Positions 53,662 to 64,000 of a stretch of DNA of 64,000 nt are shown in pieces (positions within the stretch are counted from its first letter, which is position 1; each line of letters opens with the position of its first letter). The DNA comes from Agelas oroides (taxonomy: Eukaryota; Porifera; Demospongiae; Agelasida; Agelasidae): assembly GCA_949130485.1 (NCBI GenBank), contig OX422194.1, positions 4,600,699-4,664,698 of the forward strand. The letters are read 5' to 3'. The notes under the pieces are model-generated. The model was not told the origin of the DNA and made no database searches. It saw only the letters and a list, made by a program, of their open reading frames with translations. A program made the position numbers and the translations under genes.

Positions 53662-56542
53662 GTACTCAGTCTCGACCCGACTCTACCTCACTCTACCACT
53701 CTGTTCCCCTAATCTACCTCACTCTACCACACTCTACCCTGGCTCGACCAGACTCTACCTAACTCTACCACACGGTACTCTGTCTCGACCCGACTCTACC
53801 TCACTCTACGACACTCTACCCTGGCTCAACCCGACTCTACCTCACTCTACCACAGTCTACCTTGGCTCGACCCGAATCTACCTCACTCTTCCACACTCTA
53901 CCCTAACTCGACCCAACTGTACCTCACTCTACTACACTCTACCCTATCTAGACCCGAATCCACCTCACTCTACCACAGTCTACCCTGGTTCGACCCGACT
54001 CTATCTAACTCTACCACACGCTACCCCGACTCTACCTTACTCTACCACACTCTACCCTCCCTCAAACTGACTCTACCTCACTCTACCACACTACACCCCG
54101 ACTTGACCCGACTCTACCTCACTCTACCACGCTCTACCCCGGCTAGACCCGACTCTACCTCACTCTACCCCGCTCTACCCCGACTCTACCTCACTCTATC
54201 ACACTCTACCCTGTCTCGACCTGACTCTACCTCACTCTAACACTCTCTTCCCCGATTCTACCTCACTCTACCACACTCTACACTTGCTCGACCCGACTCT
54301 ACCTCACTCTACCACACTCTACCCTGCCTCGACCCGACTCTACCTCACTCTACCACACTCTACCCTTGCTCGACCCGACTCTACCTCACTCTACCACATT
54401 CTACCTTGCCTCGACCCGACTCTATCTCACTCTACCACACTCTACCCCGACTCTACCTCACTCTACCTCACACTACCATACTCTACCCTGGCTTGACCCG
54501 ACTCTACCTCACTGTACCACTCTGTACCCCTAATCTACCTCACTCTACCACACTCTACCCTGGCTCGACCAGACTCTACCTCACTCTACCACACGGTACT
54601 CTGTCTCGACTCGACTCTACCTCAGTCTACCACACTCTACCCTGGCTCGACCCGACTCTACCTCACTCTACCACAGTCTACCTTGGCTCGACCCGAATCT
54701 ACCTCACTCTTCCACACTCTACCCTAACTCGACCCGACTGCACTCTACCCTAGCTAGACCCGACTCCACCTCACTCTACCACAGTCTACCCTGGCCCGAC
54801 CCGACTCTATCTAACTCTACCACACTCTACCCTGGCTCGACACGACTCTACCTCACTCTACCACACTCTACCCTGGCTCGACCCGACTCTACCTCACTCT
54901 ACCACACTCTATCCTGGCTCGACACGACTGTACCTCTGTCTATCACACTCTACCCCTGTTCTACCTCACTCTACCACACTCTACCCTGACTCGAGCCGAC
55001 TCTTCCTCACTCTACCACACTCTACCTTGGCTTGACCCGACTCCACCTCATTCTTCCACACTCTACCCTGACTCTACCTCACTATACCACACTCTATCCT
55101 GGTTCGACCCGGGTCTACCTTACTCTACCACACTCTACCCCCACTCGACCTGACTCTACCTCACTCTACAACGCTCTACCCCAGGTCTACCCGACTCTAC
55201 CTCACTCTACGACGCTCTACCCCGGCTCGAACCGACTCTACCTCACTCTACCCCGCTCTACCCCGACTCCACCTCACTCTATCACACTCTACCCTGGATC
55301 GACCCGACTCTACCTCACCCTACTACTCTCTACCCCGAATCTACCTCACTCTACCACACTCTACCATGGCTCGACCCGACACTACCTCACTCTACCACAC
55401 TCTAATCTCGCTCGAACCGACTCTACCTCACTCTACCACACTCTACCCTGGCTCGACCCGACTATACCTTACTCTACCACACTCTACCCCGACTCCACCT
55501 CAGGATACCTCACTCTACCACACTCTACCCTGGCTTGACCCGACTCTACCACACTCTACCACTTTCTACCCCGACTCTACCTCACTCTACAACACTCTAA
55601 CCTGGCTCGACCCGACTCTACCTCACTCTACCACACTCTACCCTGGCTCGACCCGATTGTACCTAAGTCTACCACACTCTACCCCGACTCTACCTCACTC
55701 TACCACACTCAACCCTGGCACGTCCCGACTCTTCCTCACTTTACAACACTCTACCCTGCCTCGATCCAACTCTACCTCACTTTACCACACTCTACTCTGG
55801 CTCGACCCGACTCTACCCCGCTCTACCACACTCTACCCTGGCTCGACCCGAGTCTACCTCACTCTACCACACTCTACCCTGGCCAGACCCGACTCTACCT
55901 AACTCTACAACACTCTACCCCGACTCTACTTAAATCCACCACACTCTACCCTGTTTCGACCCAACTCTACCTCACTCTACCACACTCTACTCTGCCTCGA
56001 CCCGACTCTACCTCACTCTACCACACTCTACCCTGGCTAGACCCGACTCTACCTCACTCTACCTCCCTCTACCGTGACTCTACCTCACTCTACCACACCC
56101 TATCCTGGCTCGAACCGACTCTACCTCACTCTACCACACTCTACCCCGACTCTACTTCACTCTACCACTCTCTATCCCGACTCTACCTCACTCTACCACA
56201 CTCTACCCTGTTTCGACCCCACTCTACCTCACTCTACTACACTCTACCCTGGCTAGAACCGACTCTACCTCACTCTACTACACTCTACCACACTCTACCC
56301 TGTTTCGAACCGACTCTACCTCACTCTACCACACTCTACCCTGGCTCGACCCGATTCTACCTCAGTCTACTACACTCTACCCTGGCTCGACCCGACTCTA
56401 CCTCACTCTACCACACTCTACCCTGGCTCGATAGGACTCTACCTCACTCTACCACACCCTACCACGACTCTACCTCACTCTACCACACTCTACCCTGGCT
56501 CGACCCGACTCTACCTCACTCTACCACACTCTACCCTGGCTC

Positions 56543-59500
56543 GACCCAACTCTACCTCACTCTTCCCCGCTCTACCCCGACTCTACCTCACTCTATCACA
56601 GTCTACCCTGGCTCGACCCGACTCTACCTCACTGTACCACTCTTTTCCCCGATTCTACCTCACTCTACCACACTCTACACTGGCTCGAGCCGAATCTACC
56701 TCACTCTACCACACTCTATCCTGCCTCGACCCGACTCTACCTCACTCTTCCACACTCTAGCCTTACTCGACCCGACTCTACCTCACTCTACCACACTCTA
56801 CCCCGACTCTACCTCAGTCTACATCACTCTACCACACTCTACCCTGGCTTGACCCGACTCTACCTCACTCTACCACTCTCTACCCCGAATCTACCTCACT
56901 CTACAGCAGTCTACCCTGGCTCGACCTGACTCTACCTCACTCTACCTCACTGTACTCTGTCTCGACCCAACTCTACCTCACTCTAGCACACTCTACCCTG
57001 ACTCGAGCCGACTCTACCTCACTCTACCACACTGTATTCGGGCTTGAGCCGACTTTACCTCACTCTACCACACTCTACCCTGGCTCGACCCCACTCTACC
57101 ACACTCTACCACACTCTACCCTGGCTCGACCAGACTCTACCTCACTCTACCACACTGTACCCTGGCCCGACTCAACTCTACCTCACTCTACTACACTCTA
57201 CCCTGGCTAGACCCGACTCTACCTCACTCTACCACACTCTACCCTGGCTAGACCCGACTCTATCTCACTCTACCAAACTCTACCCTGGCTCGACATGACT
57301 CTACCTCACTCTACCACACTCTACCCCGGCTCGACCCGACTCTACCTCACTTTACCACACTCTACCCTAGCTCGACCAGACTGTACATAAGTCTACCACA
57401 CGCTACCAAGACAATACCTAACTCTACCACACTTACCCTGGCTAGACCCGACTCTACCTAACTCTACCACACTATACCCCGACTCTACTTAAATCCACCA
57501 CACTCTACCCTGTTTTGACCCGACTCTACCTCACTCTACCACACTCTACCGTGACTCTACCTCACACTACCACACTCTATCCTGGCTCGACCCTACTCTA
57601 CCTTACTCTACCACACTCTACCCTCACTCGACCCGACTCTACCTCACTCTACCACGCTCTACCCCAGCTCTACCTGACTCTAACTCACTCTACCACGCTC
57701 TATCTTGGCTCGACCCGACTCCACCTCACTCTACCACACTCTACCCCGACTGTACCTCAGTCTACCACGCTCTACCCTGGCTCGAGCCGACTCTACCTCA
57801 CTCTACCACACTCTACCCTGCATAGACCAGACTCTACCTCACTCTACCACACTCTACCCTGGCTCGACCCGAATCTACTTCACTCTGCCACATTCTACCC
57901 TGGCTCGAACCGACTCTACCTCACTCTACCACACTGTATTCTGGCTCGAGCCGACTCTACCTCACTCTACCACACTCTACCCTGGCTCGACCCGACTCTA
58001 CCACACTCTACCACACTCTACCCTGGCTCGACCAGACTCTACCTCACTCTACCACACTCTACCCTGGCCCGACTCAACTCTACCTCACTCTACTACACTC
58101 TACCCTGGCTAGACCATACTCTACCTCACTCTAACACACTCTACCCTGGCTAGACCGACTCTATCTCACTCTACCACACTCTACCCTGGCTCGACATGAC
58201 TCTACCTCACTCTACCACACTCTACCCTGGCTCGACCCGACTCTACCTCACTTTACCACACTCTACCCTGGCTCGACCAGACTGTACATAAGTCTACCAC
58301 ACACTATCCAGACATTATCTCACTCTACCACACTTACCCTGGCTAGACCCGACTCTACCTAACTCTACCACACTATACCCCGACTCTACTTAAATCCACC
58401 ACACTCTACCCTGTTTCGACCCGACTCTACCTTACTCTACCACACACTATCCAGACATTATCTCACTCTACCACACTTACCCTGGCTAGACCCGACTCTA
58501 CCTAACTCTACCACACTATACCCCGACTCTACTTAAAACCACCACACTCTGCCCTGTTTCGACCCGACTCTACCTTACTCTACCACACTCTTCCGTGACT
58601 CTACCTGACTCTACCACACTCTATCCTGGGTCGACCCTACTCTACCTTACTCTACCACACTCTACCCCCACTCGACCCGACTCTACCTCACTCTACCACG
58701 CTCTACCCCAGCTCTACCCGACTCTACCTCACTCTACCACGCTCTATCTTGGCTCGACCCGACTCCACCTCACTCTACCACACTCTACCCCGACTATACC
58801 TCAGTCTACCACACTCTACCCTGCCTCGACCCGACTCCACCTCACTCTACCACACGGTACCCCGACTCTACCTTACTCTACCACACTCTACCCTCCCTCA
58901 AACTGACTCTACCTCACTCTACCACACTACACCCCGACTTGACCCGACTCTACCTCACTCTACCACGCTCTACCCCGGCTAGACCCGACTCTACCTCACT
59001 CTACCCCGCTCTACCCCGACTCTACCTCACTCTATCACACTCTACCCTGGCTCGACCCGACTTTACCTCACTCTACCACTCTCTTCCCTGATTCTACCTC
59101 ACTCTACCACACTCTACACTTGCTCGACCGAACTCTACCTCACTCTACCACACTCTACCCTGCCTCGACCCGACTCTACCTCACTCTAACACACTCTACC
59201 CTTGCTCGACCCGACTCTACCTCACTCTACCACACGGTACTCTGTCTCGACCCGACTCTACCTCACTCTACCACACGGTACTCTGTCTCGACCCGACTCT
59301 ACCTCACTCTACGACACTCTACCCTGGCTCGACCCGACTCTACCTCACTCTACCACAGTCTACCTTGGCTCGACCCGAATCTACCTCACTCTTCCACACT
59401 CTACCCTAACTCGACCCAACTGTACCTCACTCTACTACACTCTACCCTATCTAGACCCGACTCCACCTCACTCTACCACAGTCTACCCTGGTTCGACCCG

Positions 59501-61210
59501 ACTCTATCTAACTCTACCACACGCTACCCCGACTCTACCTTACTCTACCACACTCTACCCTCCCTCAAACTGACTCTACCTCACTCTACCACACTACACC
59601 CCGACTTGACCCGACTCTACCTCACTCTACCACGCTCTACCCCGGCTAGACCCGACTCTACCTCACTCTACCCCGCTCTACCCCGACTCTACCTCACTCT
59701 ATCACACTCTACCCTGGCTCGACCTGACTCTACCTCACTCTAACACTCTCTTCCCCGATTCTACCTCACTCTACCACACTCTACACTTGCTCGAACCGAC
59801 TCTACCTCACTCTACCACACTCTACCCTGCCTCGACCCGACTCTACCTCACTCTACCACACTCTACCCTTGCTCGACCCGACTCTACCTCACTCTACCAC
59901 ATTCTACCCTGCCTCGACCCGACTCTACCTCACTCTACCACACTCTACCCCGACTCTACCTCACTCTACCTCACACTACCATACTCTACCCTGGCTTGAC
60001 CCGACTCTACCTCACTGTACCACTCTGTACCCCTAATCTACCTCACTCTACCACACTCTACCCTGGCTCGACCAGACTCTACCTCACTCTACCACACGGT
60101 ACTCTGTCTCGACTCGACTCTACCTCAGTCTACCACACTCTACCCTGGCTCGACCCGACTCTACCTCACTCTACCACAGTCTACCTTGGCTCGACCCGAA
60201 TCTACCTCACTCTTCCACACTCTACCCTAACTCGACCCGACTGCACTCTACCCTAGCTAGACCCGACTCCACCTCACTCTACCACAGTCTACCCTGGCCC
60301 GACCCGACTCTATCTAACTCTACCACACTCTACCCTGGCTCGACACGACTCTACCTCACTCTACCACACTCTACCCTGGCTTGACCCGACTCTACCTCAC
60401 TCTACCACACTCTATCCTGGCTCGACACGACTGTACCTCTGTCTATCACACTCTACCCCTGTTCTACCTCACTCTACCACACTCTACCCTGACTCGAGCC
60501 GACTCTTCCTCACTCTACCACACTCTACCTTGGCTTGACCCGACTCCACCTCATTCTTCCACACTCTACCCTGACTCTACCTCACTATACCACACTCTAT
60601 CCTGGTTCGACCCGGGTCTACCTCACTCTACCACACTCTACCCCCACTCGACCCGACTCTACCTCACTCTACAACGCTCTACCCCAGGTCTACCCGACTC
60701 TACCTCACTCTACGACGCTCTACCCCGGCTCGAACCGACTCTACCTCACTCTACCCCTCTCTACCCCGACTCCACCTCACTCTATCACACTCTACCCTGG
60801 ATCGACCCGACTCTACATCACCCTACCACTCTCTACCCCGAATATACCTCACTCTACCACACTCTACCATGGCTCGACCCGACTCTACCTCATTCTACCA
60901 CACTCTAATCTCGCTCGAACCGACTCTACCTCACTCTACCACACTCTACCCTGGCTCGACCCGACTCTACCTTACTCTACCACACTCTACCCCGACTCCA
61001 CCTCAGTATACCTCACTCTACCACACTCTACCCTGGCTTGACCCGACTCTACCACACTCTACCACTTTCTACCCCGACTCTACCTCACTCTACAACACTC
61101 TAACCTGGCTCGACCCGACTCTACCTCACTCTACCACACTCTACCCAGGCTCGACCCGAGTGTACCTAAGTCTACCACACTCTACCCTGACTCTACCTCA
61201 CTCTACCACA
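56543..61210 (+). repeat. Domain IV unit 4 (truncated, ~4.67 kb)
   Basis: It follows unit 3, including the 143-bp duplication. It keeps the block that unit 3 lost (CAGCAGTC at about 56903). It lacks one 41-bp monomer near 57085 and 72 bp (41 + 31) near 59260, where two ACGGTACTC variants now adjoin. The match to unit 3 ends at about 61210. There unit 3 continues with CACTCAACCCTGGCACG, whereas this copy switches to CACTTTACCCTGG of domain I type. Confidence 0.83.
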
Positions 61211-64000
61211 CTTTACCCTGGCTCGACCCGACTCTACCTCACTCTACCACACTCTAACCTGGGTCGACCCGACTCTACCTCACTCTACCACACTCTACCC
61301 TGGGTCGACCCGACTCTACCTCATTCTACCACACTCTACCCCGACTCTACCTCACTCTACCACACTCTACCCTAGCTCGACGCGACTCTACCTCACTTTA
61401 CCACACTCTACCCTGGCTAGACCCGACTCTACCTCACTATACCACACTGTACCCTGGCTTGACCCGACTCTAACTCCCTCTACCACACCCTACCCTGGCT
61501 CGACCAGACTCTACCTCACTCTACCACACTCTACCCTGTTTCGACCCGACTCTACCTCACTCTACCACACTCTACCTGGCTCGACCCCACTCTACGTCAC
61601 TTTACTACACTCTACTCTGGCTCGACCCGACTCTACCTCACTCTACCACACTCTACCCTGGCTCGACTCAATTCTACCTCACTCTACCACACTCTAGCCC
61701 GACTCTACTTCACTCTACCACACTCTATCCTAGCTCGACCCGACTCTACCTCACTCTACCACACTCTACCCAGAATCTACCTCATTCTACCACTCTCTAC
61801 CCCGACTCTACCTCACTCTACCACACTCTACCCTGGCTCGTCCCGACTCTACCTCACTTTACAACACTCTACCCTGGCTCGACCCAACTCTACCTCACTT
61901 TACCACACTCTACCCTGGCTCGAGCCGACTCTACCTCACTCTACCACACTCTACCCTGGCTCGACCCGACTCTACCTCACTCTACCGCACTGTACCTTGG
62001 CGAGACCCGACTCTACATAACTCTACCACACTCTACCCCGACTCTACTTAAATCCACCACACTCTACCCTGTTTCGACCCGACTCTACCTCACTCTACGA
62101 CACTCTACCCAGCCTCGACCCGACTCTACCTCACTCTTCCTCACTCTACCGTACCTCTCCCTCACTCTAACACAGTCTATCCTGGCTCGAACCGACTCTA
62201 CCTCACTCTACCACAATCTACCACTCTCTACCCCGACTCTACCTCACTCTACCACACTCTACCCTGTTTCAACCCGACTCTACCTCACTCTACCACACTC
62301 TACCTTTGCTCGATCCGACTCTACCTCACTCTACTACACTCTACCCTGGCTCGACCCGACTCTACCTCACTCTACCACTCTCTTCCCCGATTCTACCTCA
62401 CTCTACCACACTCTACACTGGCTAGACCCGACTCTACCTCACTCTACCACACTCTACCTTGCCTCGAGCCGACTATACCTCACTCTTCCACACTCTACCC
62501 TTACTAAACCCGACTCTACCTCATTCTACCATATTCTACCCTGGTTTGACCCGACTCTACCTCATTCTACCACACTCTAACCTGGCTCGACCCGACTCTA
62601 CCTCACTCTACCACACTGTACTCTGTCTCGACCCGACTCTACCTCACTCTACCACACTCTACCCTGGTTCGACCAGAATCTACCTCACTCTACCACACTC
62701 TACCCTCGCTCGACCCTACTGTACCTCACTCTACCACACTGTACCCTGGCTCGACCAGACTCTATCTCACTCTACCACACTCTACCCCAAATCTACCTCA
62801 CTCTACCACATTCTACCCTGCCTAGACCCAATACTACCTCACTCTACTACACTCTACCCTGGCTAGACCCGACTCTACCTCACTCTACCACAGTCTACCT
62901 TGGCTCGACCCGACTCTATCTAATTCCACCACACTCTAACCTGGTTCGACATGACTCTACCTCACTCTACCATATTCTACCCTGGCTAGACCCGACTCTA
63001 CCTCACTCTACCACACTCTACCCTGGGTCGACCCGACTGTACCTCAGTCTACCACACTCTATCCCGACTCTACCTCACTCTACCACACTTTACCCTGGCT
63101 CGACCCGATTCTACGTCACTCTACCACACTCTACCCTGGCTCGACCCGACTCTACCTCACTTTACCACACTCTACCCTGGCTAGACCCGACTCTACCTCA
63201 CTCTACCACACTCTACCCTGGCTCAAGCCGACTCTACCTCACTCTACCGCACTCTACCCTGGCTCGACCCGACTCTACCTCACTCTACCACACTCTACCC
63301 CGACTCTACTTAAATCCACCACACTCTACCCTGTTTCGACCCGACTCTACCTCACTCTACGACACTCTACCCAGCCTCGACCCGACTCTACCTCACTCTA
63401 CCACAGTCTACCTTGGCTCGACCCGAATCTACCTCACTCTTCCACACTCTACCCTAACTCGACCCGACTGTACCTCACTCTACTACACTCTACCCTAGCT
63501 AGACCCGACTCCACCTCACTCTACCACAGTCTACCCTGACCCGACCCGACTCTATCTAACTCTACCACACTCTACCCTGGCTCGACACGACTCTACCTCA
63601 CTCTACCACACTCTACCATGGCTCGACCCGACTCTACCTCACTCTACCACACTCTATCCTGGCTCGACATGACTGTACCTCTGTCTATCACACTCTACCC
63701 CTGTTCTACCTCACTCTACCACACTCTACCCTGACTCGAGCCGACTCTTCCTCACTCTACCACACTCTACCTTGGCTTGACCCGACTCCACCTCATTCTT
63801 CCACACTCTACCCTGACTCTACCTCACTATACCACACTCTATCCTGGTTCGACCCGGGTCTACCTCACTCTACCACACTCTACCCCCACTCGACCCGACT
63901 CTACCTCACTCTACAACGCTCTACCCCAGGTCTACCCGACTCTACCTCACTCTACGACGCTCTACCCCGGCTCGAACCGACTCTACCTCACTCTACCCCG
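61211..64000 (+). repeat. Domain V: domain I-type satellite returning to domain IV-type
   Basis: 61211-61450 follows about 4030-4380 (GGGTCGACCC variants). 61535-62200 follows about 9690-10120 and the inverted block; it includes CTCTTCCTCACTCTACCG at about 62131, matching 10064. From about 63385 the order CACAGTCTACCTTGG, CTTCCACACTC, CTAGCTAGACCC and GTACCTCTGTCTATC (63674) is that of 43710-44290, so a further domain IV-like copy begins and runs off the window. The return of domain I-type sequence 50 kb away shows that the families are interleaved. Confidence 0.75.

Larger units (their letters stand above)
50865..56542 (+). repeat. Domain IV unit 3 (5678 bp)
   Basis: This is the longest unit. 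It has lost 236 bp (5 x 41 + 31) near 51190. It carries a 143-bp tandem duplication at about 52434-52719 (the ACTATCCAGACATTATC variant twice) and a private 298-bp duplication at about 53066-53661. It also carries the 195-bp end addition (at about 56345). Each change matches a shift in offset against unit 2: 5464 to 5228, 5370 and 5668. Confidence 0.87.
40186..61210 (+). repeat. Domain IV: satellite with 5.2-5.7 kb composite higher-order repeat
   Basis: Four units start at the GACCCAACTC...CTCTTCCCC variant at 40235, 45401, 50865 and 56543. Marker GTACCTCTGTCTATC falls at 43983, 49262, 54930 and 60433, and the ATGG variant at 44419, 49698, 55366 and 60869. Both give offsets of 5279, 5668 and 5503. 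Conceptual reading of 41248-41886 and 46414-47052 differs at 2 codons in 212. Each unit joins domain II-like blocks (its first ~2.5 kb) to a domain I-like block (for example 43950-44650, compare 1021-2060), so the unit is a composite of older families. Confidence 0.9.
1..64000. repeat. 41-bp satellite array built from decamers
   Basis: Every line of the window is made of one tandem repeat. The 41-bp monomer is a T plus four decamers: GGCTCGACCC, GACTCTACCT, CACTCTACCA and CACTCTACCC; 608-648 is an exact match. All four share the pattern NNCTCTACCN (CTCGACC in the first), so the 41-mer probably arose from an ancestral 10-mer. The consensus has 20 C, 9 T, 8 A and 4 G: about 59% GC, with about five times more C than G on the plus strand. 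A 31-bp form lacks the first decamer, and longer forms with an extra decamer occur (about 18970-19010). At about 39 bp per unit the window holds roughly 1,600 monomers. No unique sequence longer than about one monomer was seen. The array continues past both ends. By unit size it is minisatellite-like; by array length it behaves as a satellite. The species and chromosomal location cannot be told from the sequence. Confidence 0.98.

Noticed and set aside
1-64000. A CRISPR array
   Set aside because: The repeats are directly adjacent, with no unique spacers and no cas genes.
1-64000. Telomere repeats (CCCTAA/CCCTA-like words)
   Set aside because: CTACCCT occurs as part of the monomer, but there is no tandem 6- or 7-bp telomeric run.
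1-64000. A CENP-B box
   Set aside because: TTCG and CGGG appear in some variants (about 1210-1225) but not with the spacing of the known box. A centromeric role cannot be claimed.
1-64000. G-quadruplex motif on the minus strand
   Set aside because: Each monomer gives only two GGG runs on that strand, with one long loop of about 27 bases. It does not meet the usual short-loop pattern.
1-64000. tRNA or other RNA genes
   Set aside because: B-box-like words occur, but no cloverleaf, A box at the right distance, or unique RNA-like sequence was seen.
1-64000. Retroelements, LTRs, DNA transposons or their ends
   Set aside because: No long terminal repeats, reverse transcriptase or transposase-like reading frames, poly-A tails or target-site duplications were found. 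The only inverted sequence is the satellite itself.

Overview
The whole 64 kb is one uninterrupted satellite-type tandem repeat array. I find no gene, RNA gene, transposon or stretch of unique sequence in it. The basic unit is 41 bp: a single T followed by four related decamers, GGCTCGACCC, GACTCTACCT, CACTCTACCA and CACTCTACCC. Positions 608-648 are an exact copy. A common 31 bp form lacks the GGCTCGACCC decamer (for example 731-761), and rarer units carry an extra decamer. The array runs off both ends of the window. Its scale and nested structure indicate a eukaryotic chromosome, in a centromeric, pericentromeric, subtelomeric or other heterochromatic block. Nothing here identifies the species or the chromosomal location.

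Layout. Domain I (1-11380) has a higher-order repeat (HOR) of about 1.5 kb, with a perfect 380 bp duplication at about 1004-1775 and a 697 bp duplication at about 7951-9344. Positions 11381-13060 are the same satellite in reverse orientation. They look like a simple in-place inversion, because flipping the block back almost restores the repeat register and the domain I variant order. Domain II (13061-20146) has a HOR of about 3.04 kb with an internal duplication. Domain III (20147-40185) has long units starting at 20147, 26191 and 31302 (6044 and 5111 bp for the first two), nested blocks spaced 841 and 544 bp apart, and a rearranged tail. Domain IV (40186 to about 61210) has four composite units starting at 40235, 45401, 50865 and 56543 (5166, 5464, 5678 and about 4670 bp). 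Domain V (about 61211-64000) returns to domain I-type sequence and then re-enters domain IV-type sequence at about 63385.

Coding potential. The consensus plus strand has no stop codon in any frame, and 41 is not a multiple of 3, so any frame cycles through all three and stays open. This yields many long open stretches, up to 696 codons. They overlap in different frames, mostly start at TTG, and switch to the minus strand only inside the inverted block. I treat all of them as by-products of the repeat and list none as a CDS.

The most informative content is the array's evolutionary record: the decamer-to-41-mer-to-HOR hierarchy, HOR copies that are almost identical over kilobases, indels whose sizes are sums of whole monomers, shared derived indels that order the amplification steps, and one clean inversion. 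I found no new gene system.
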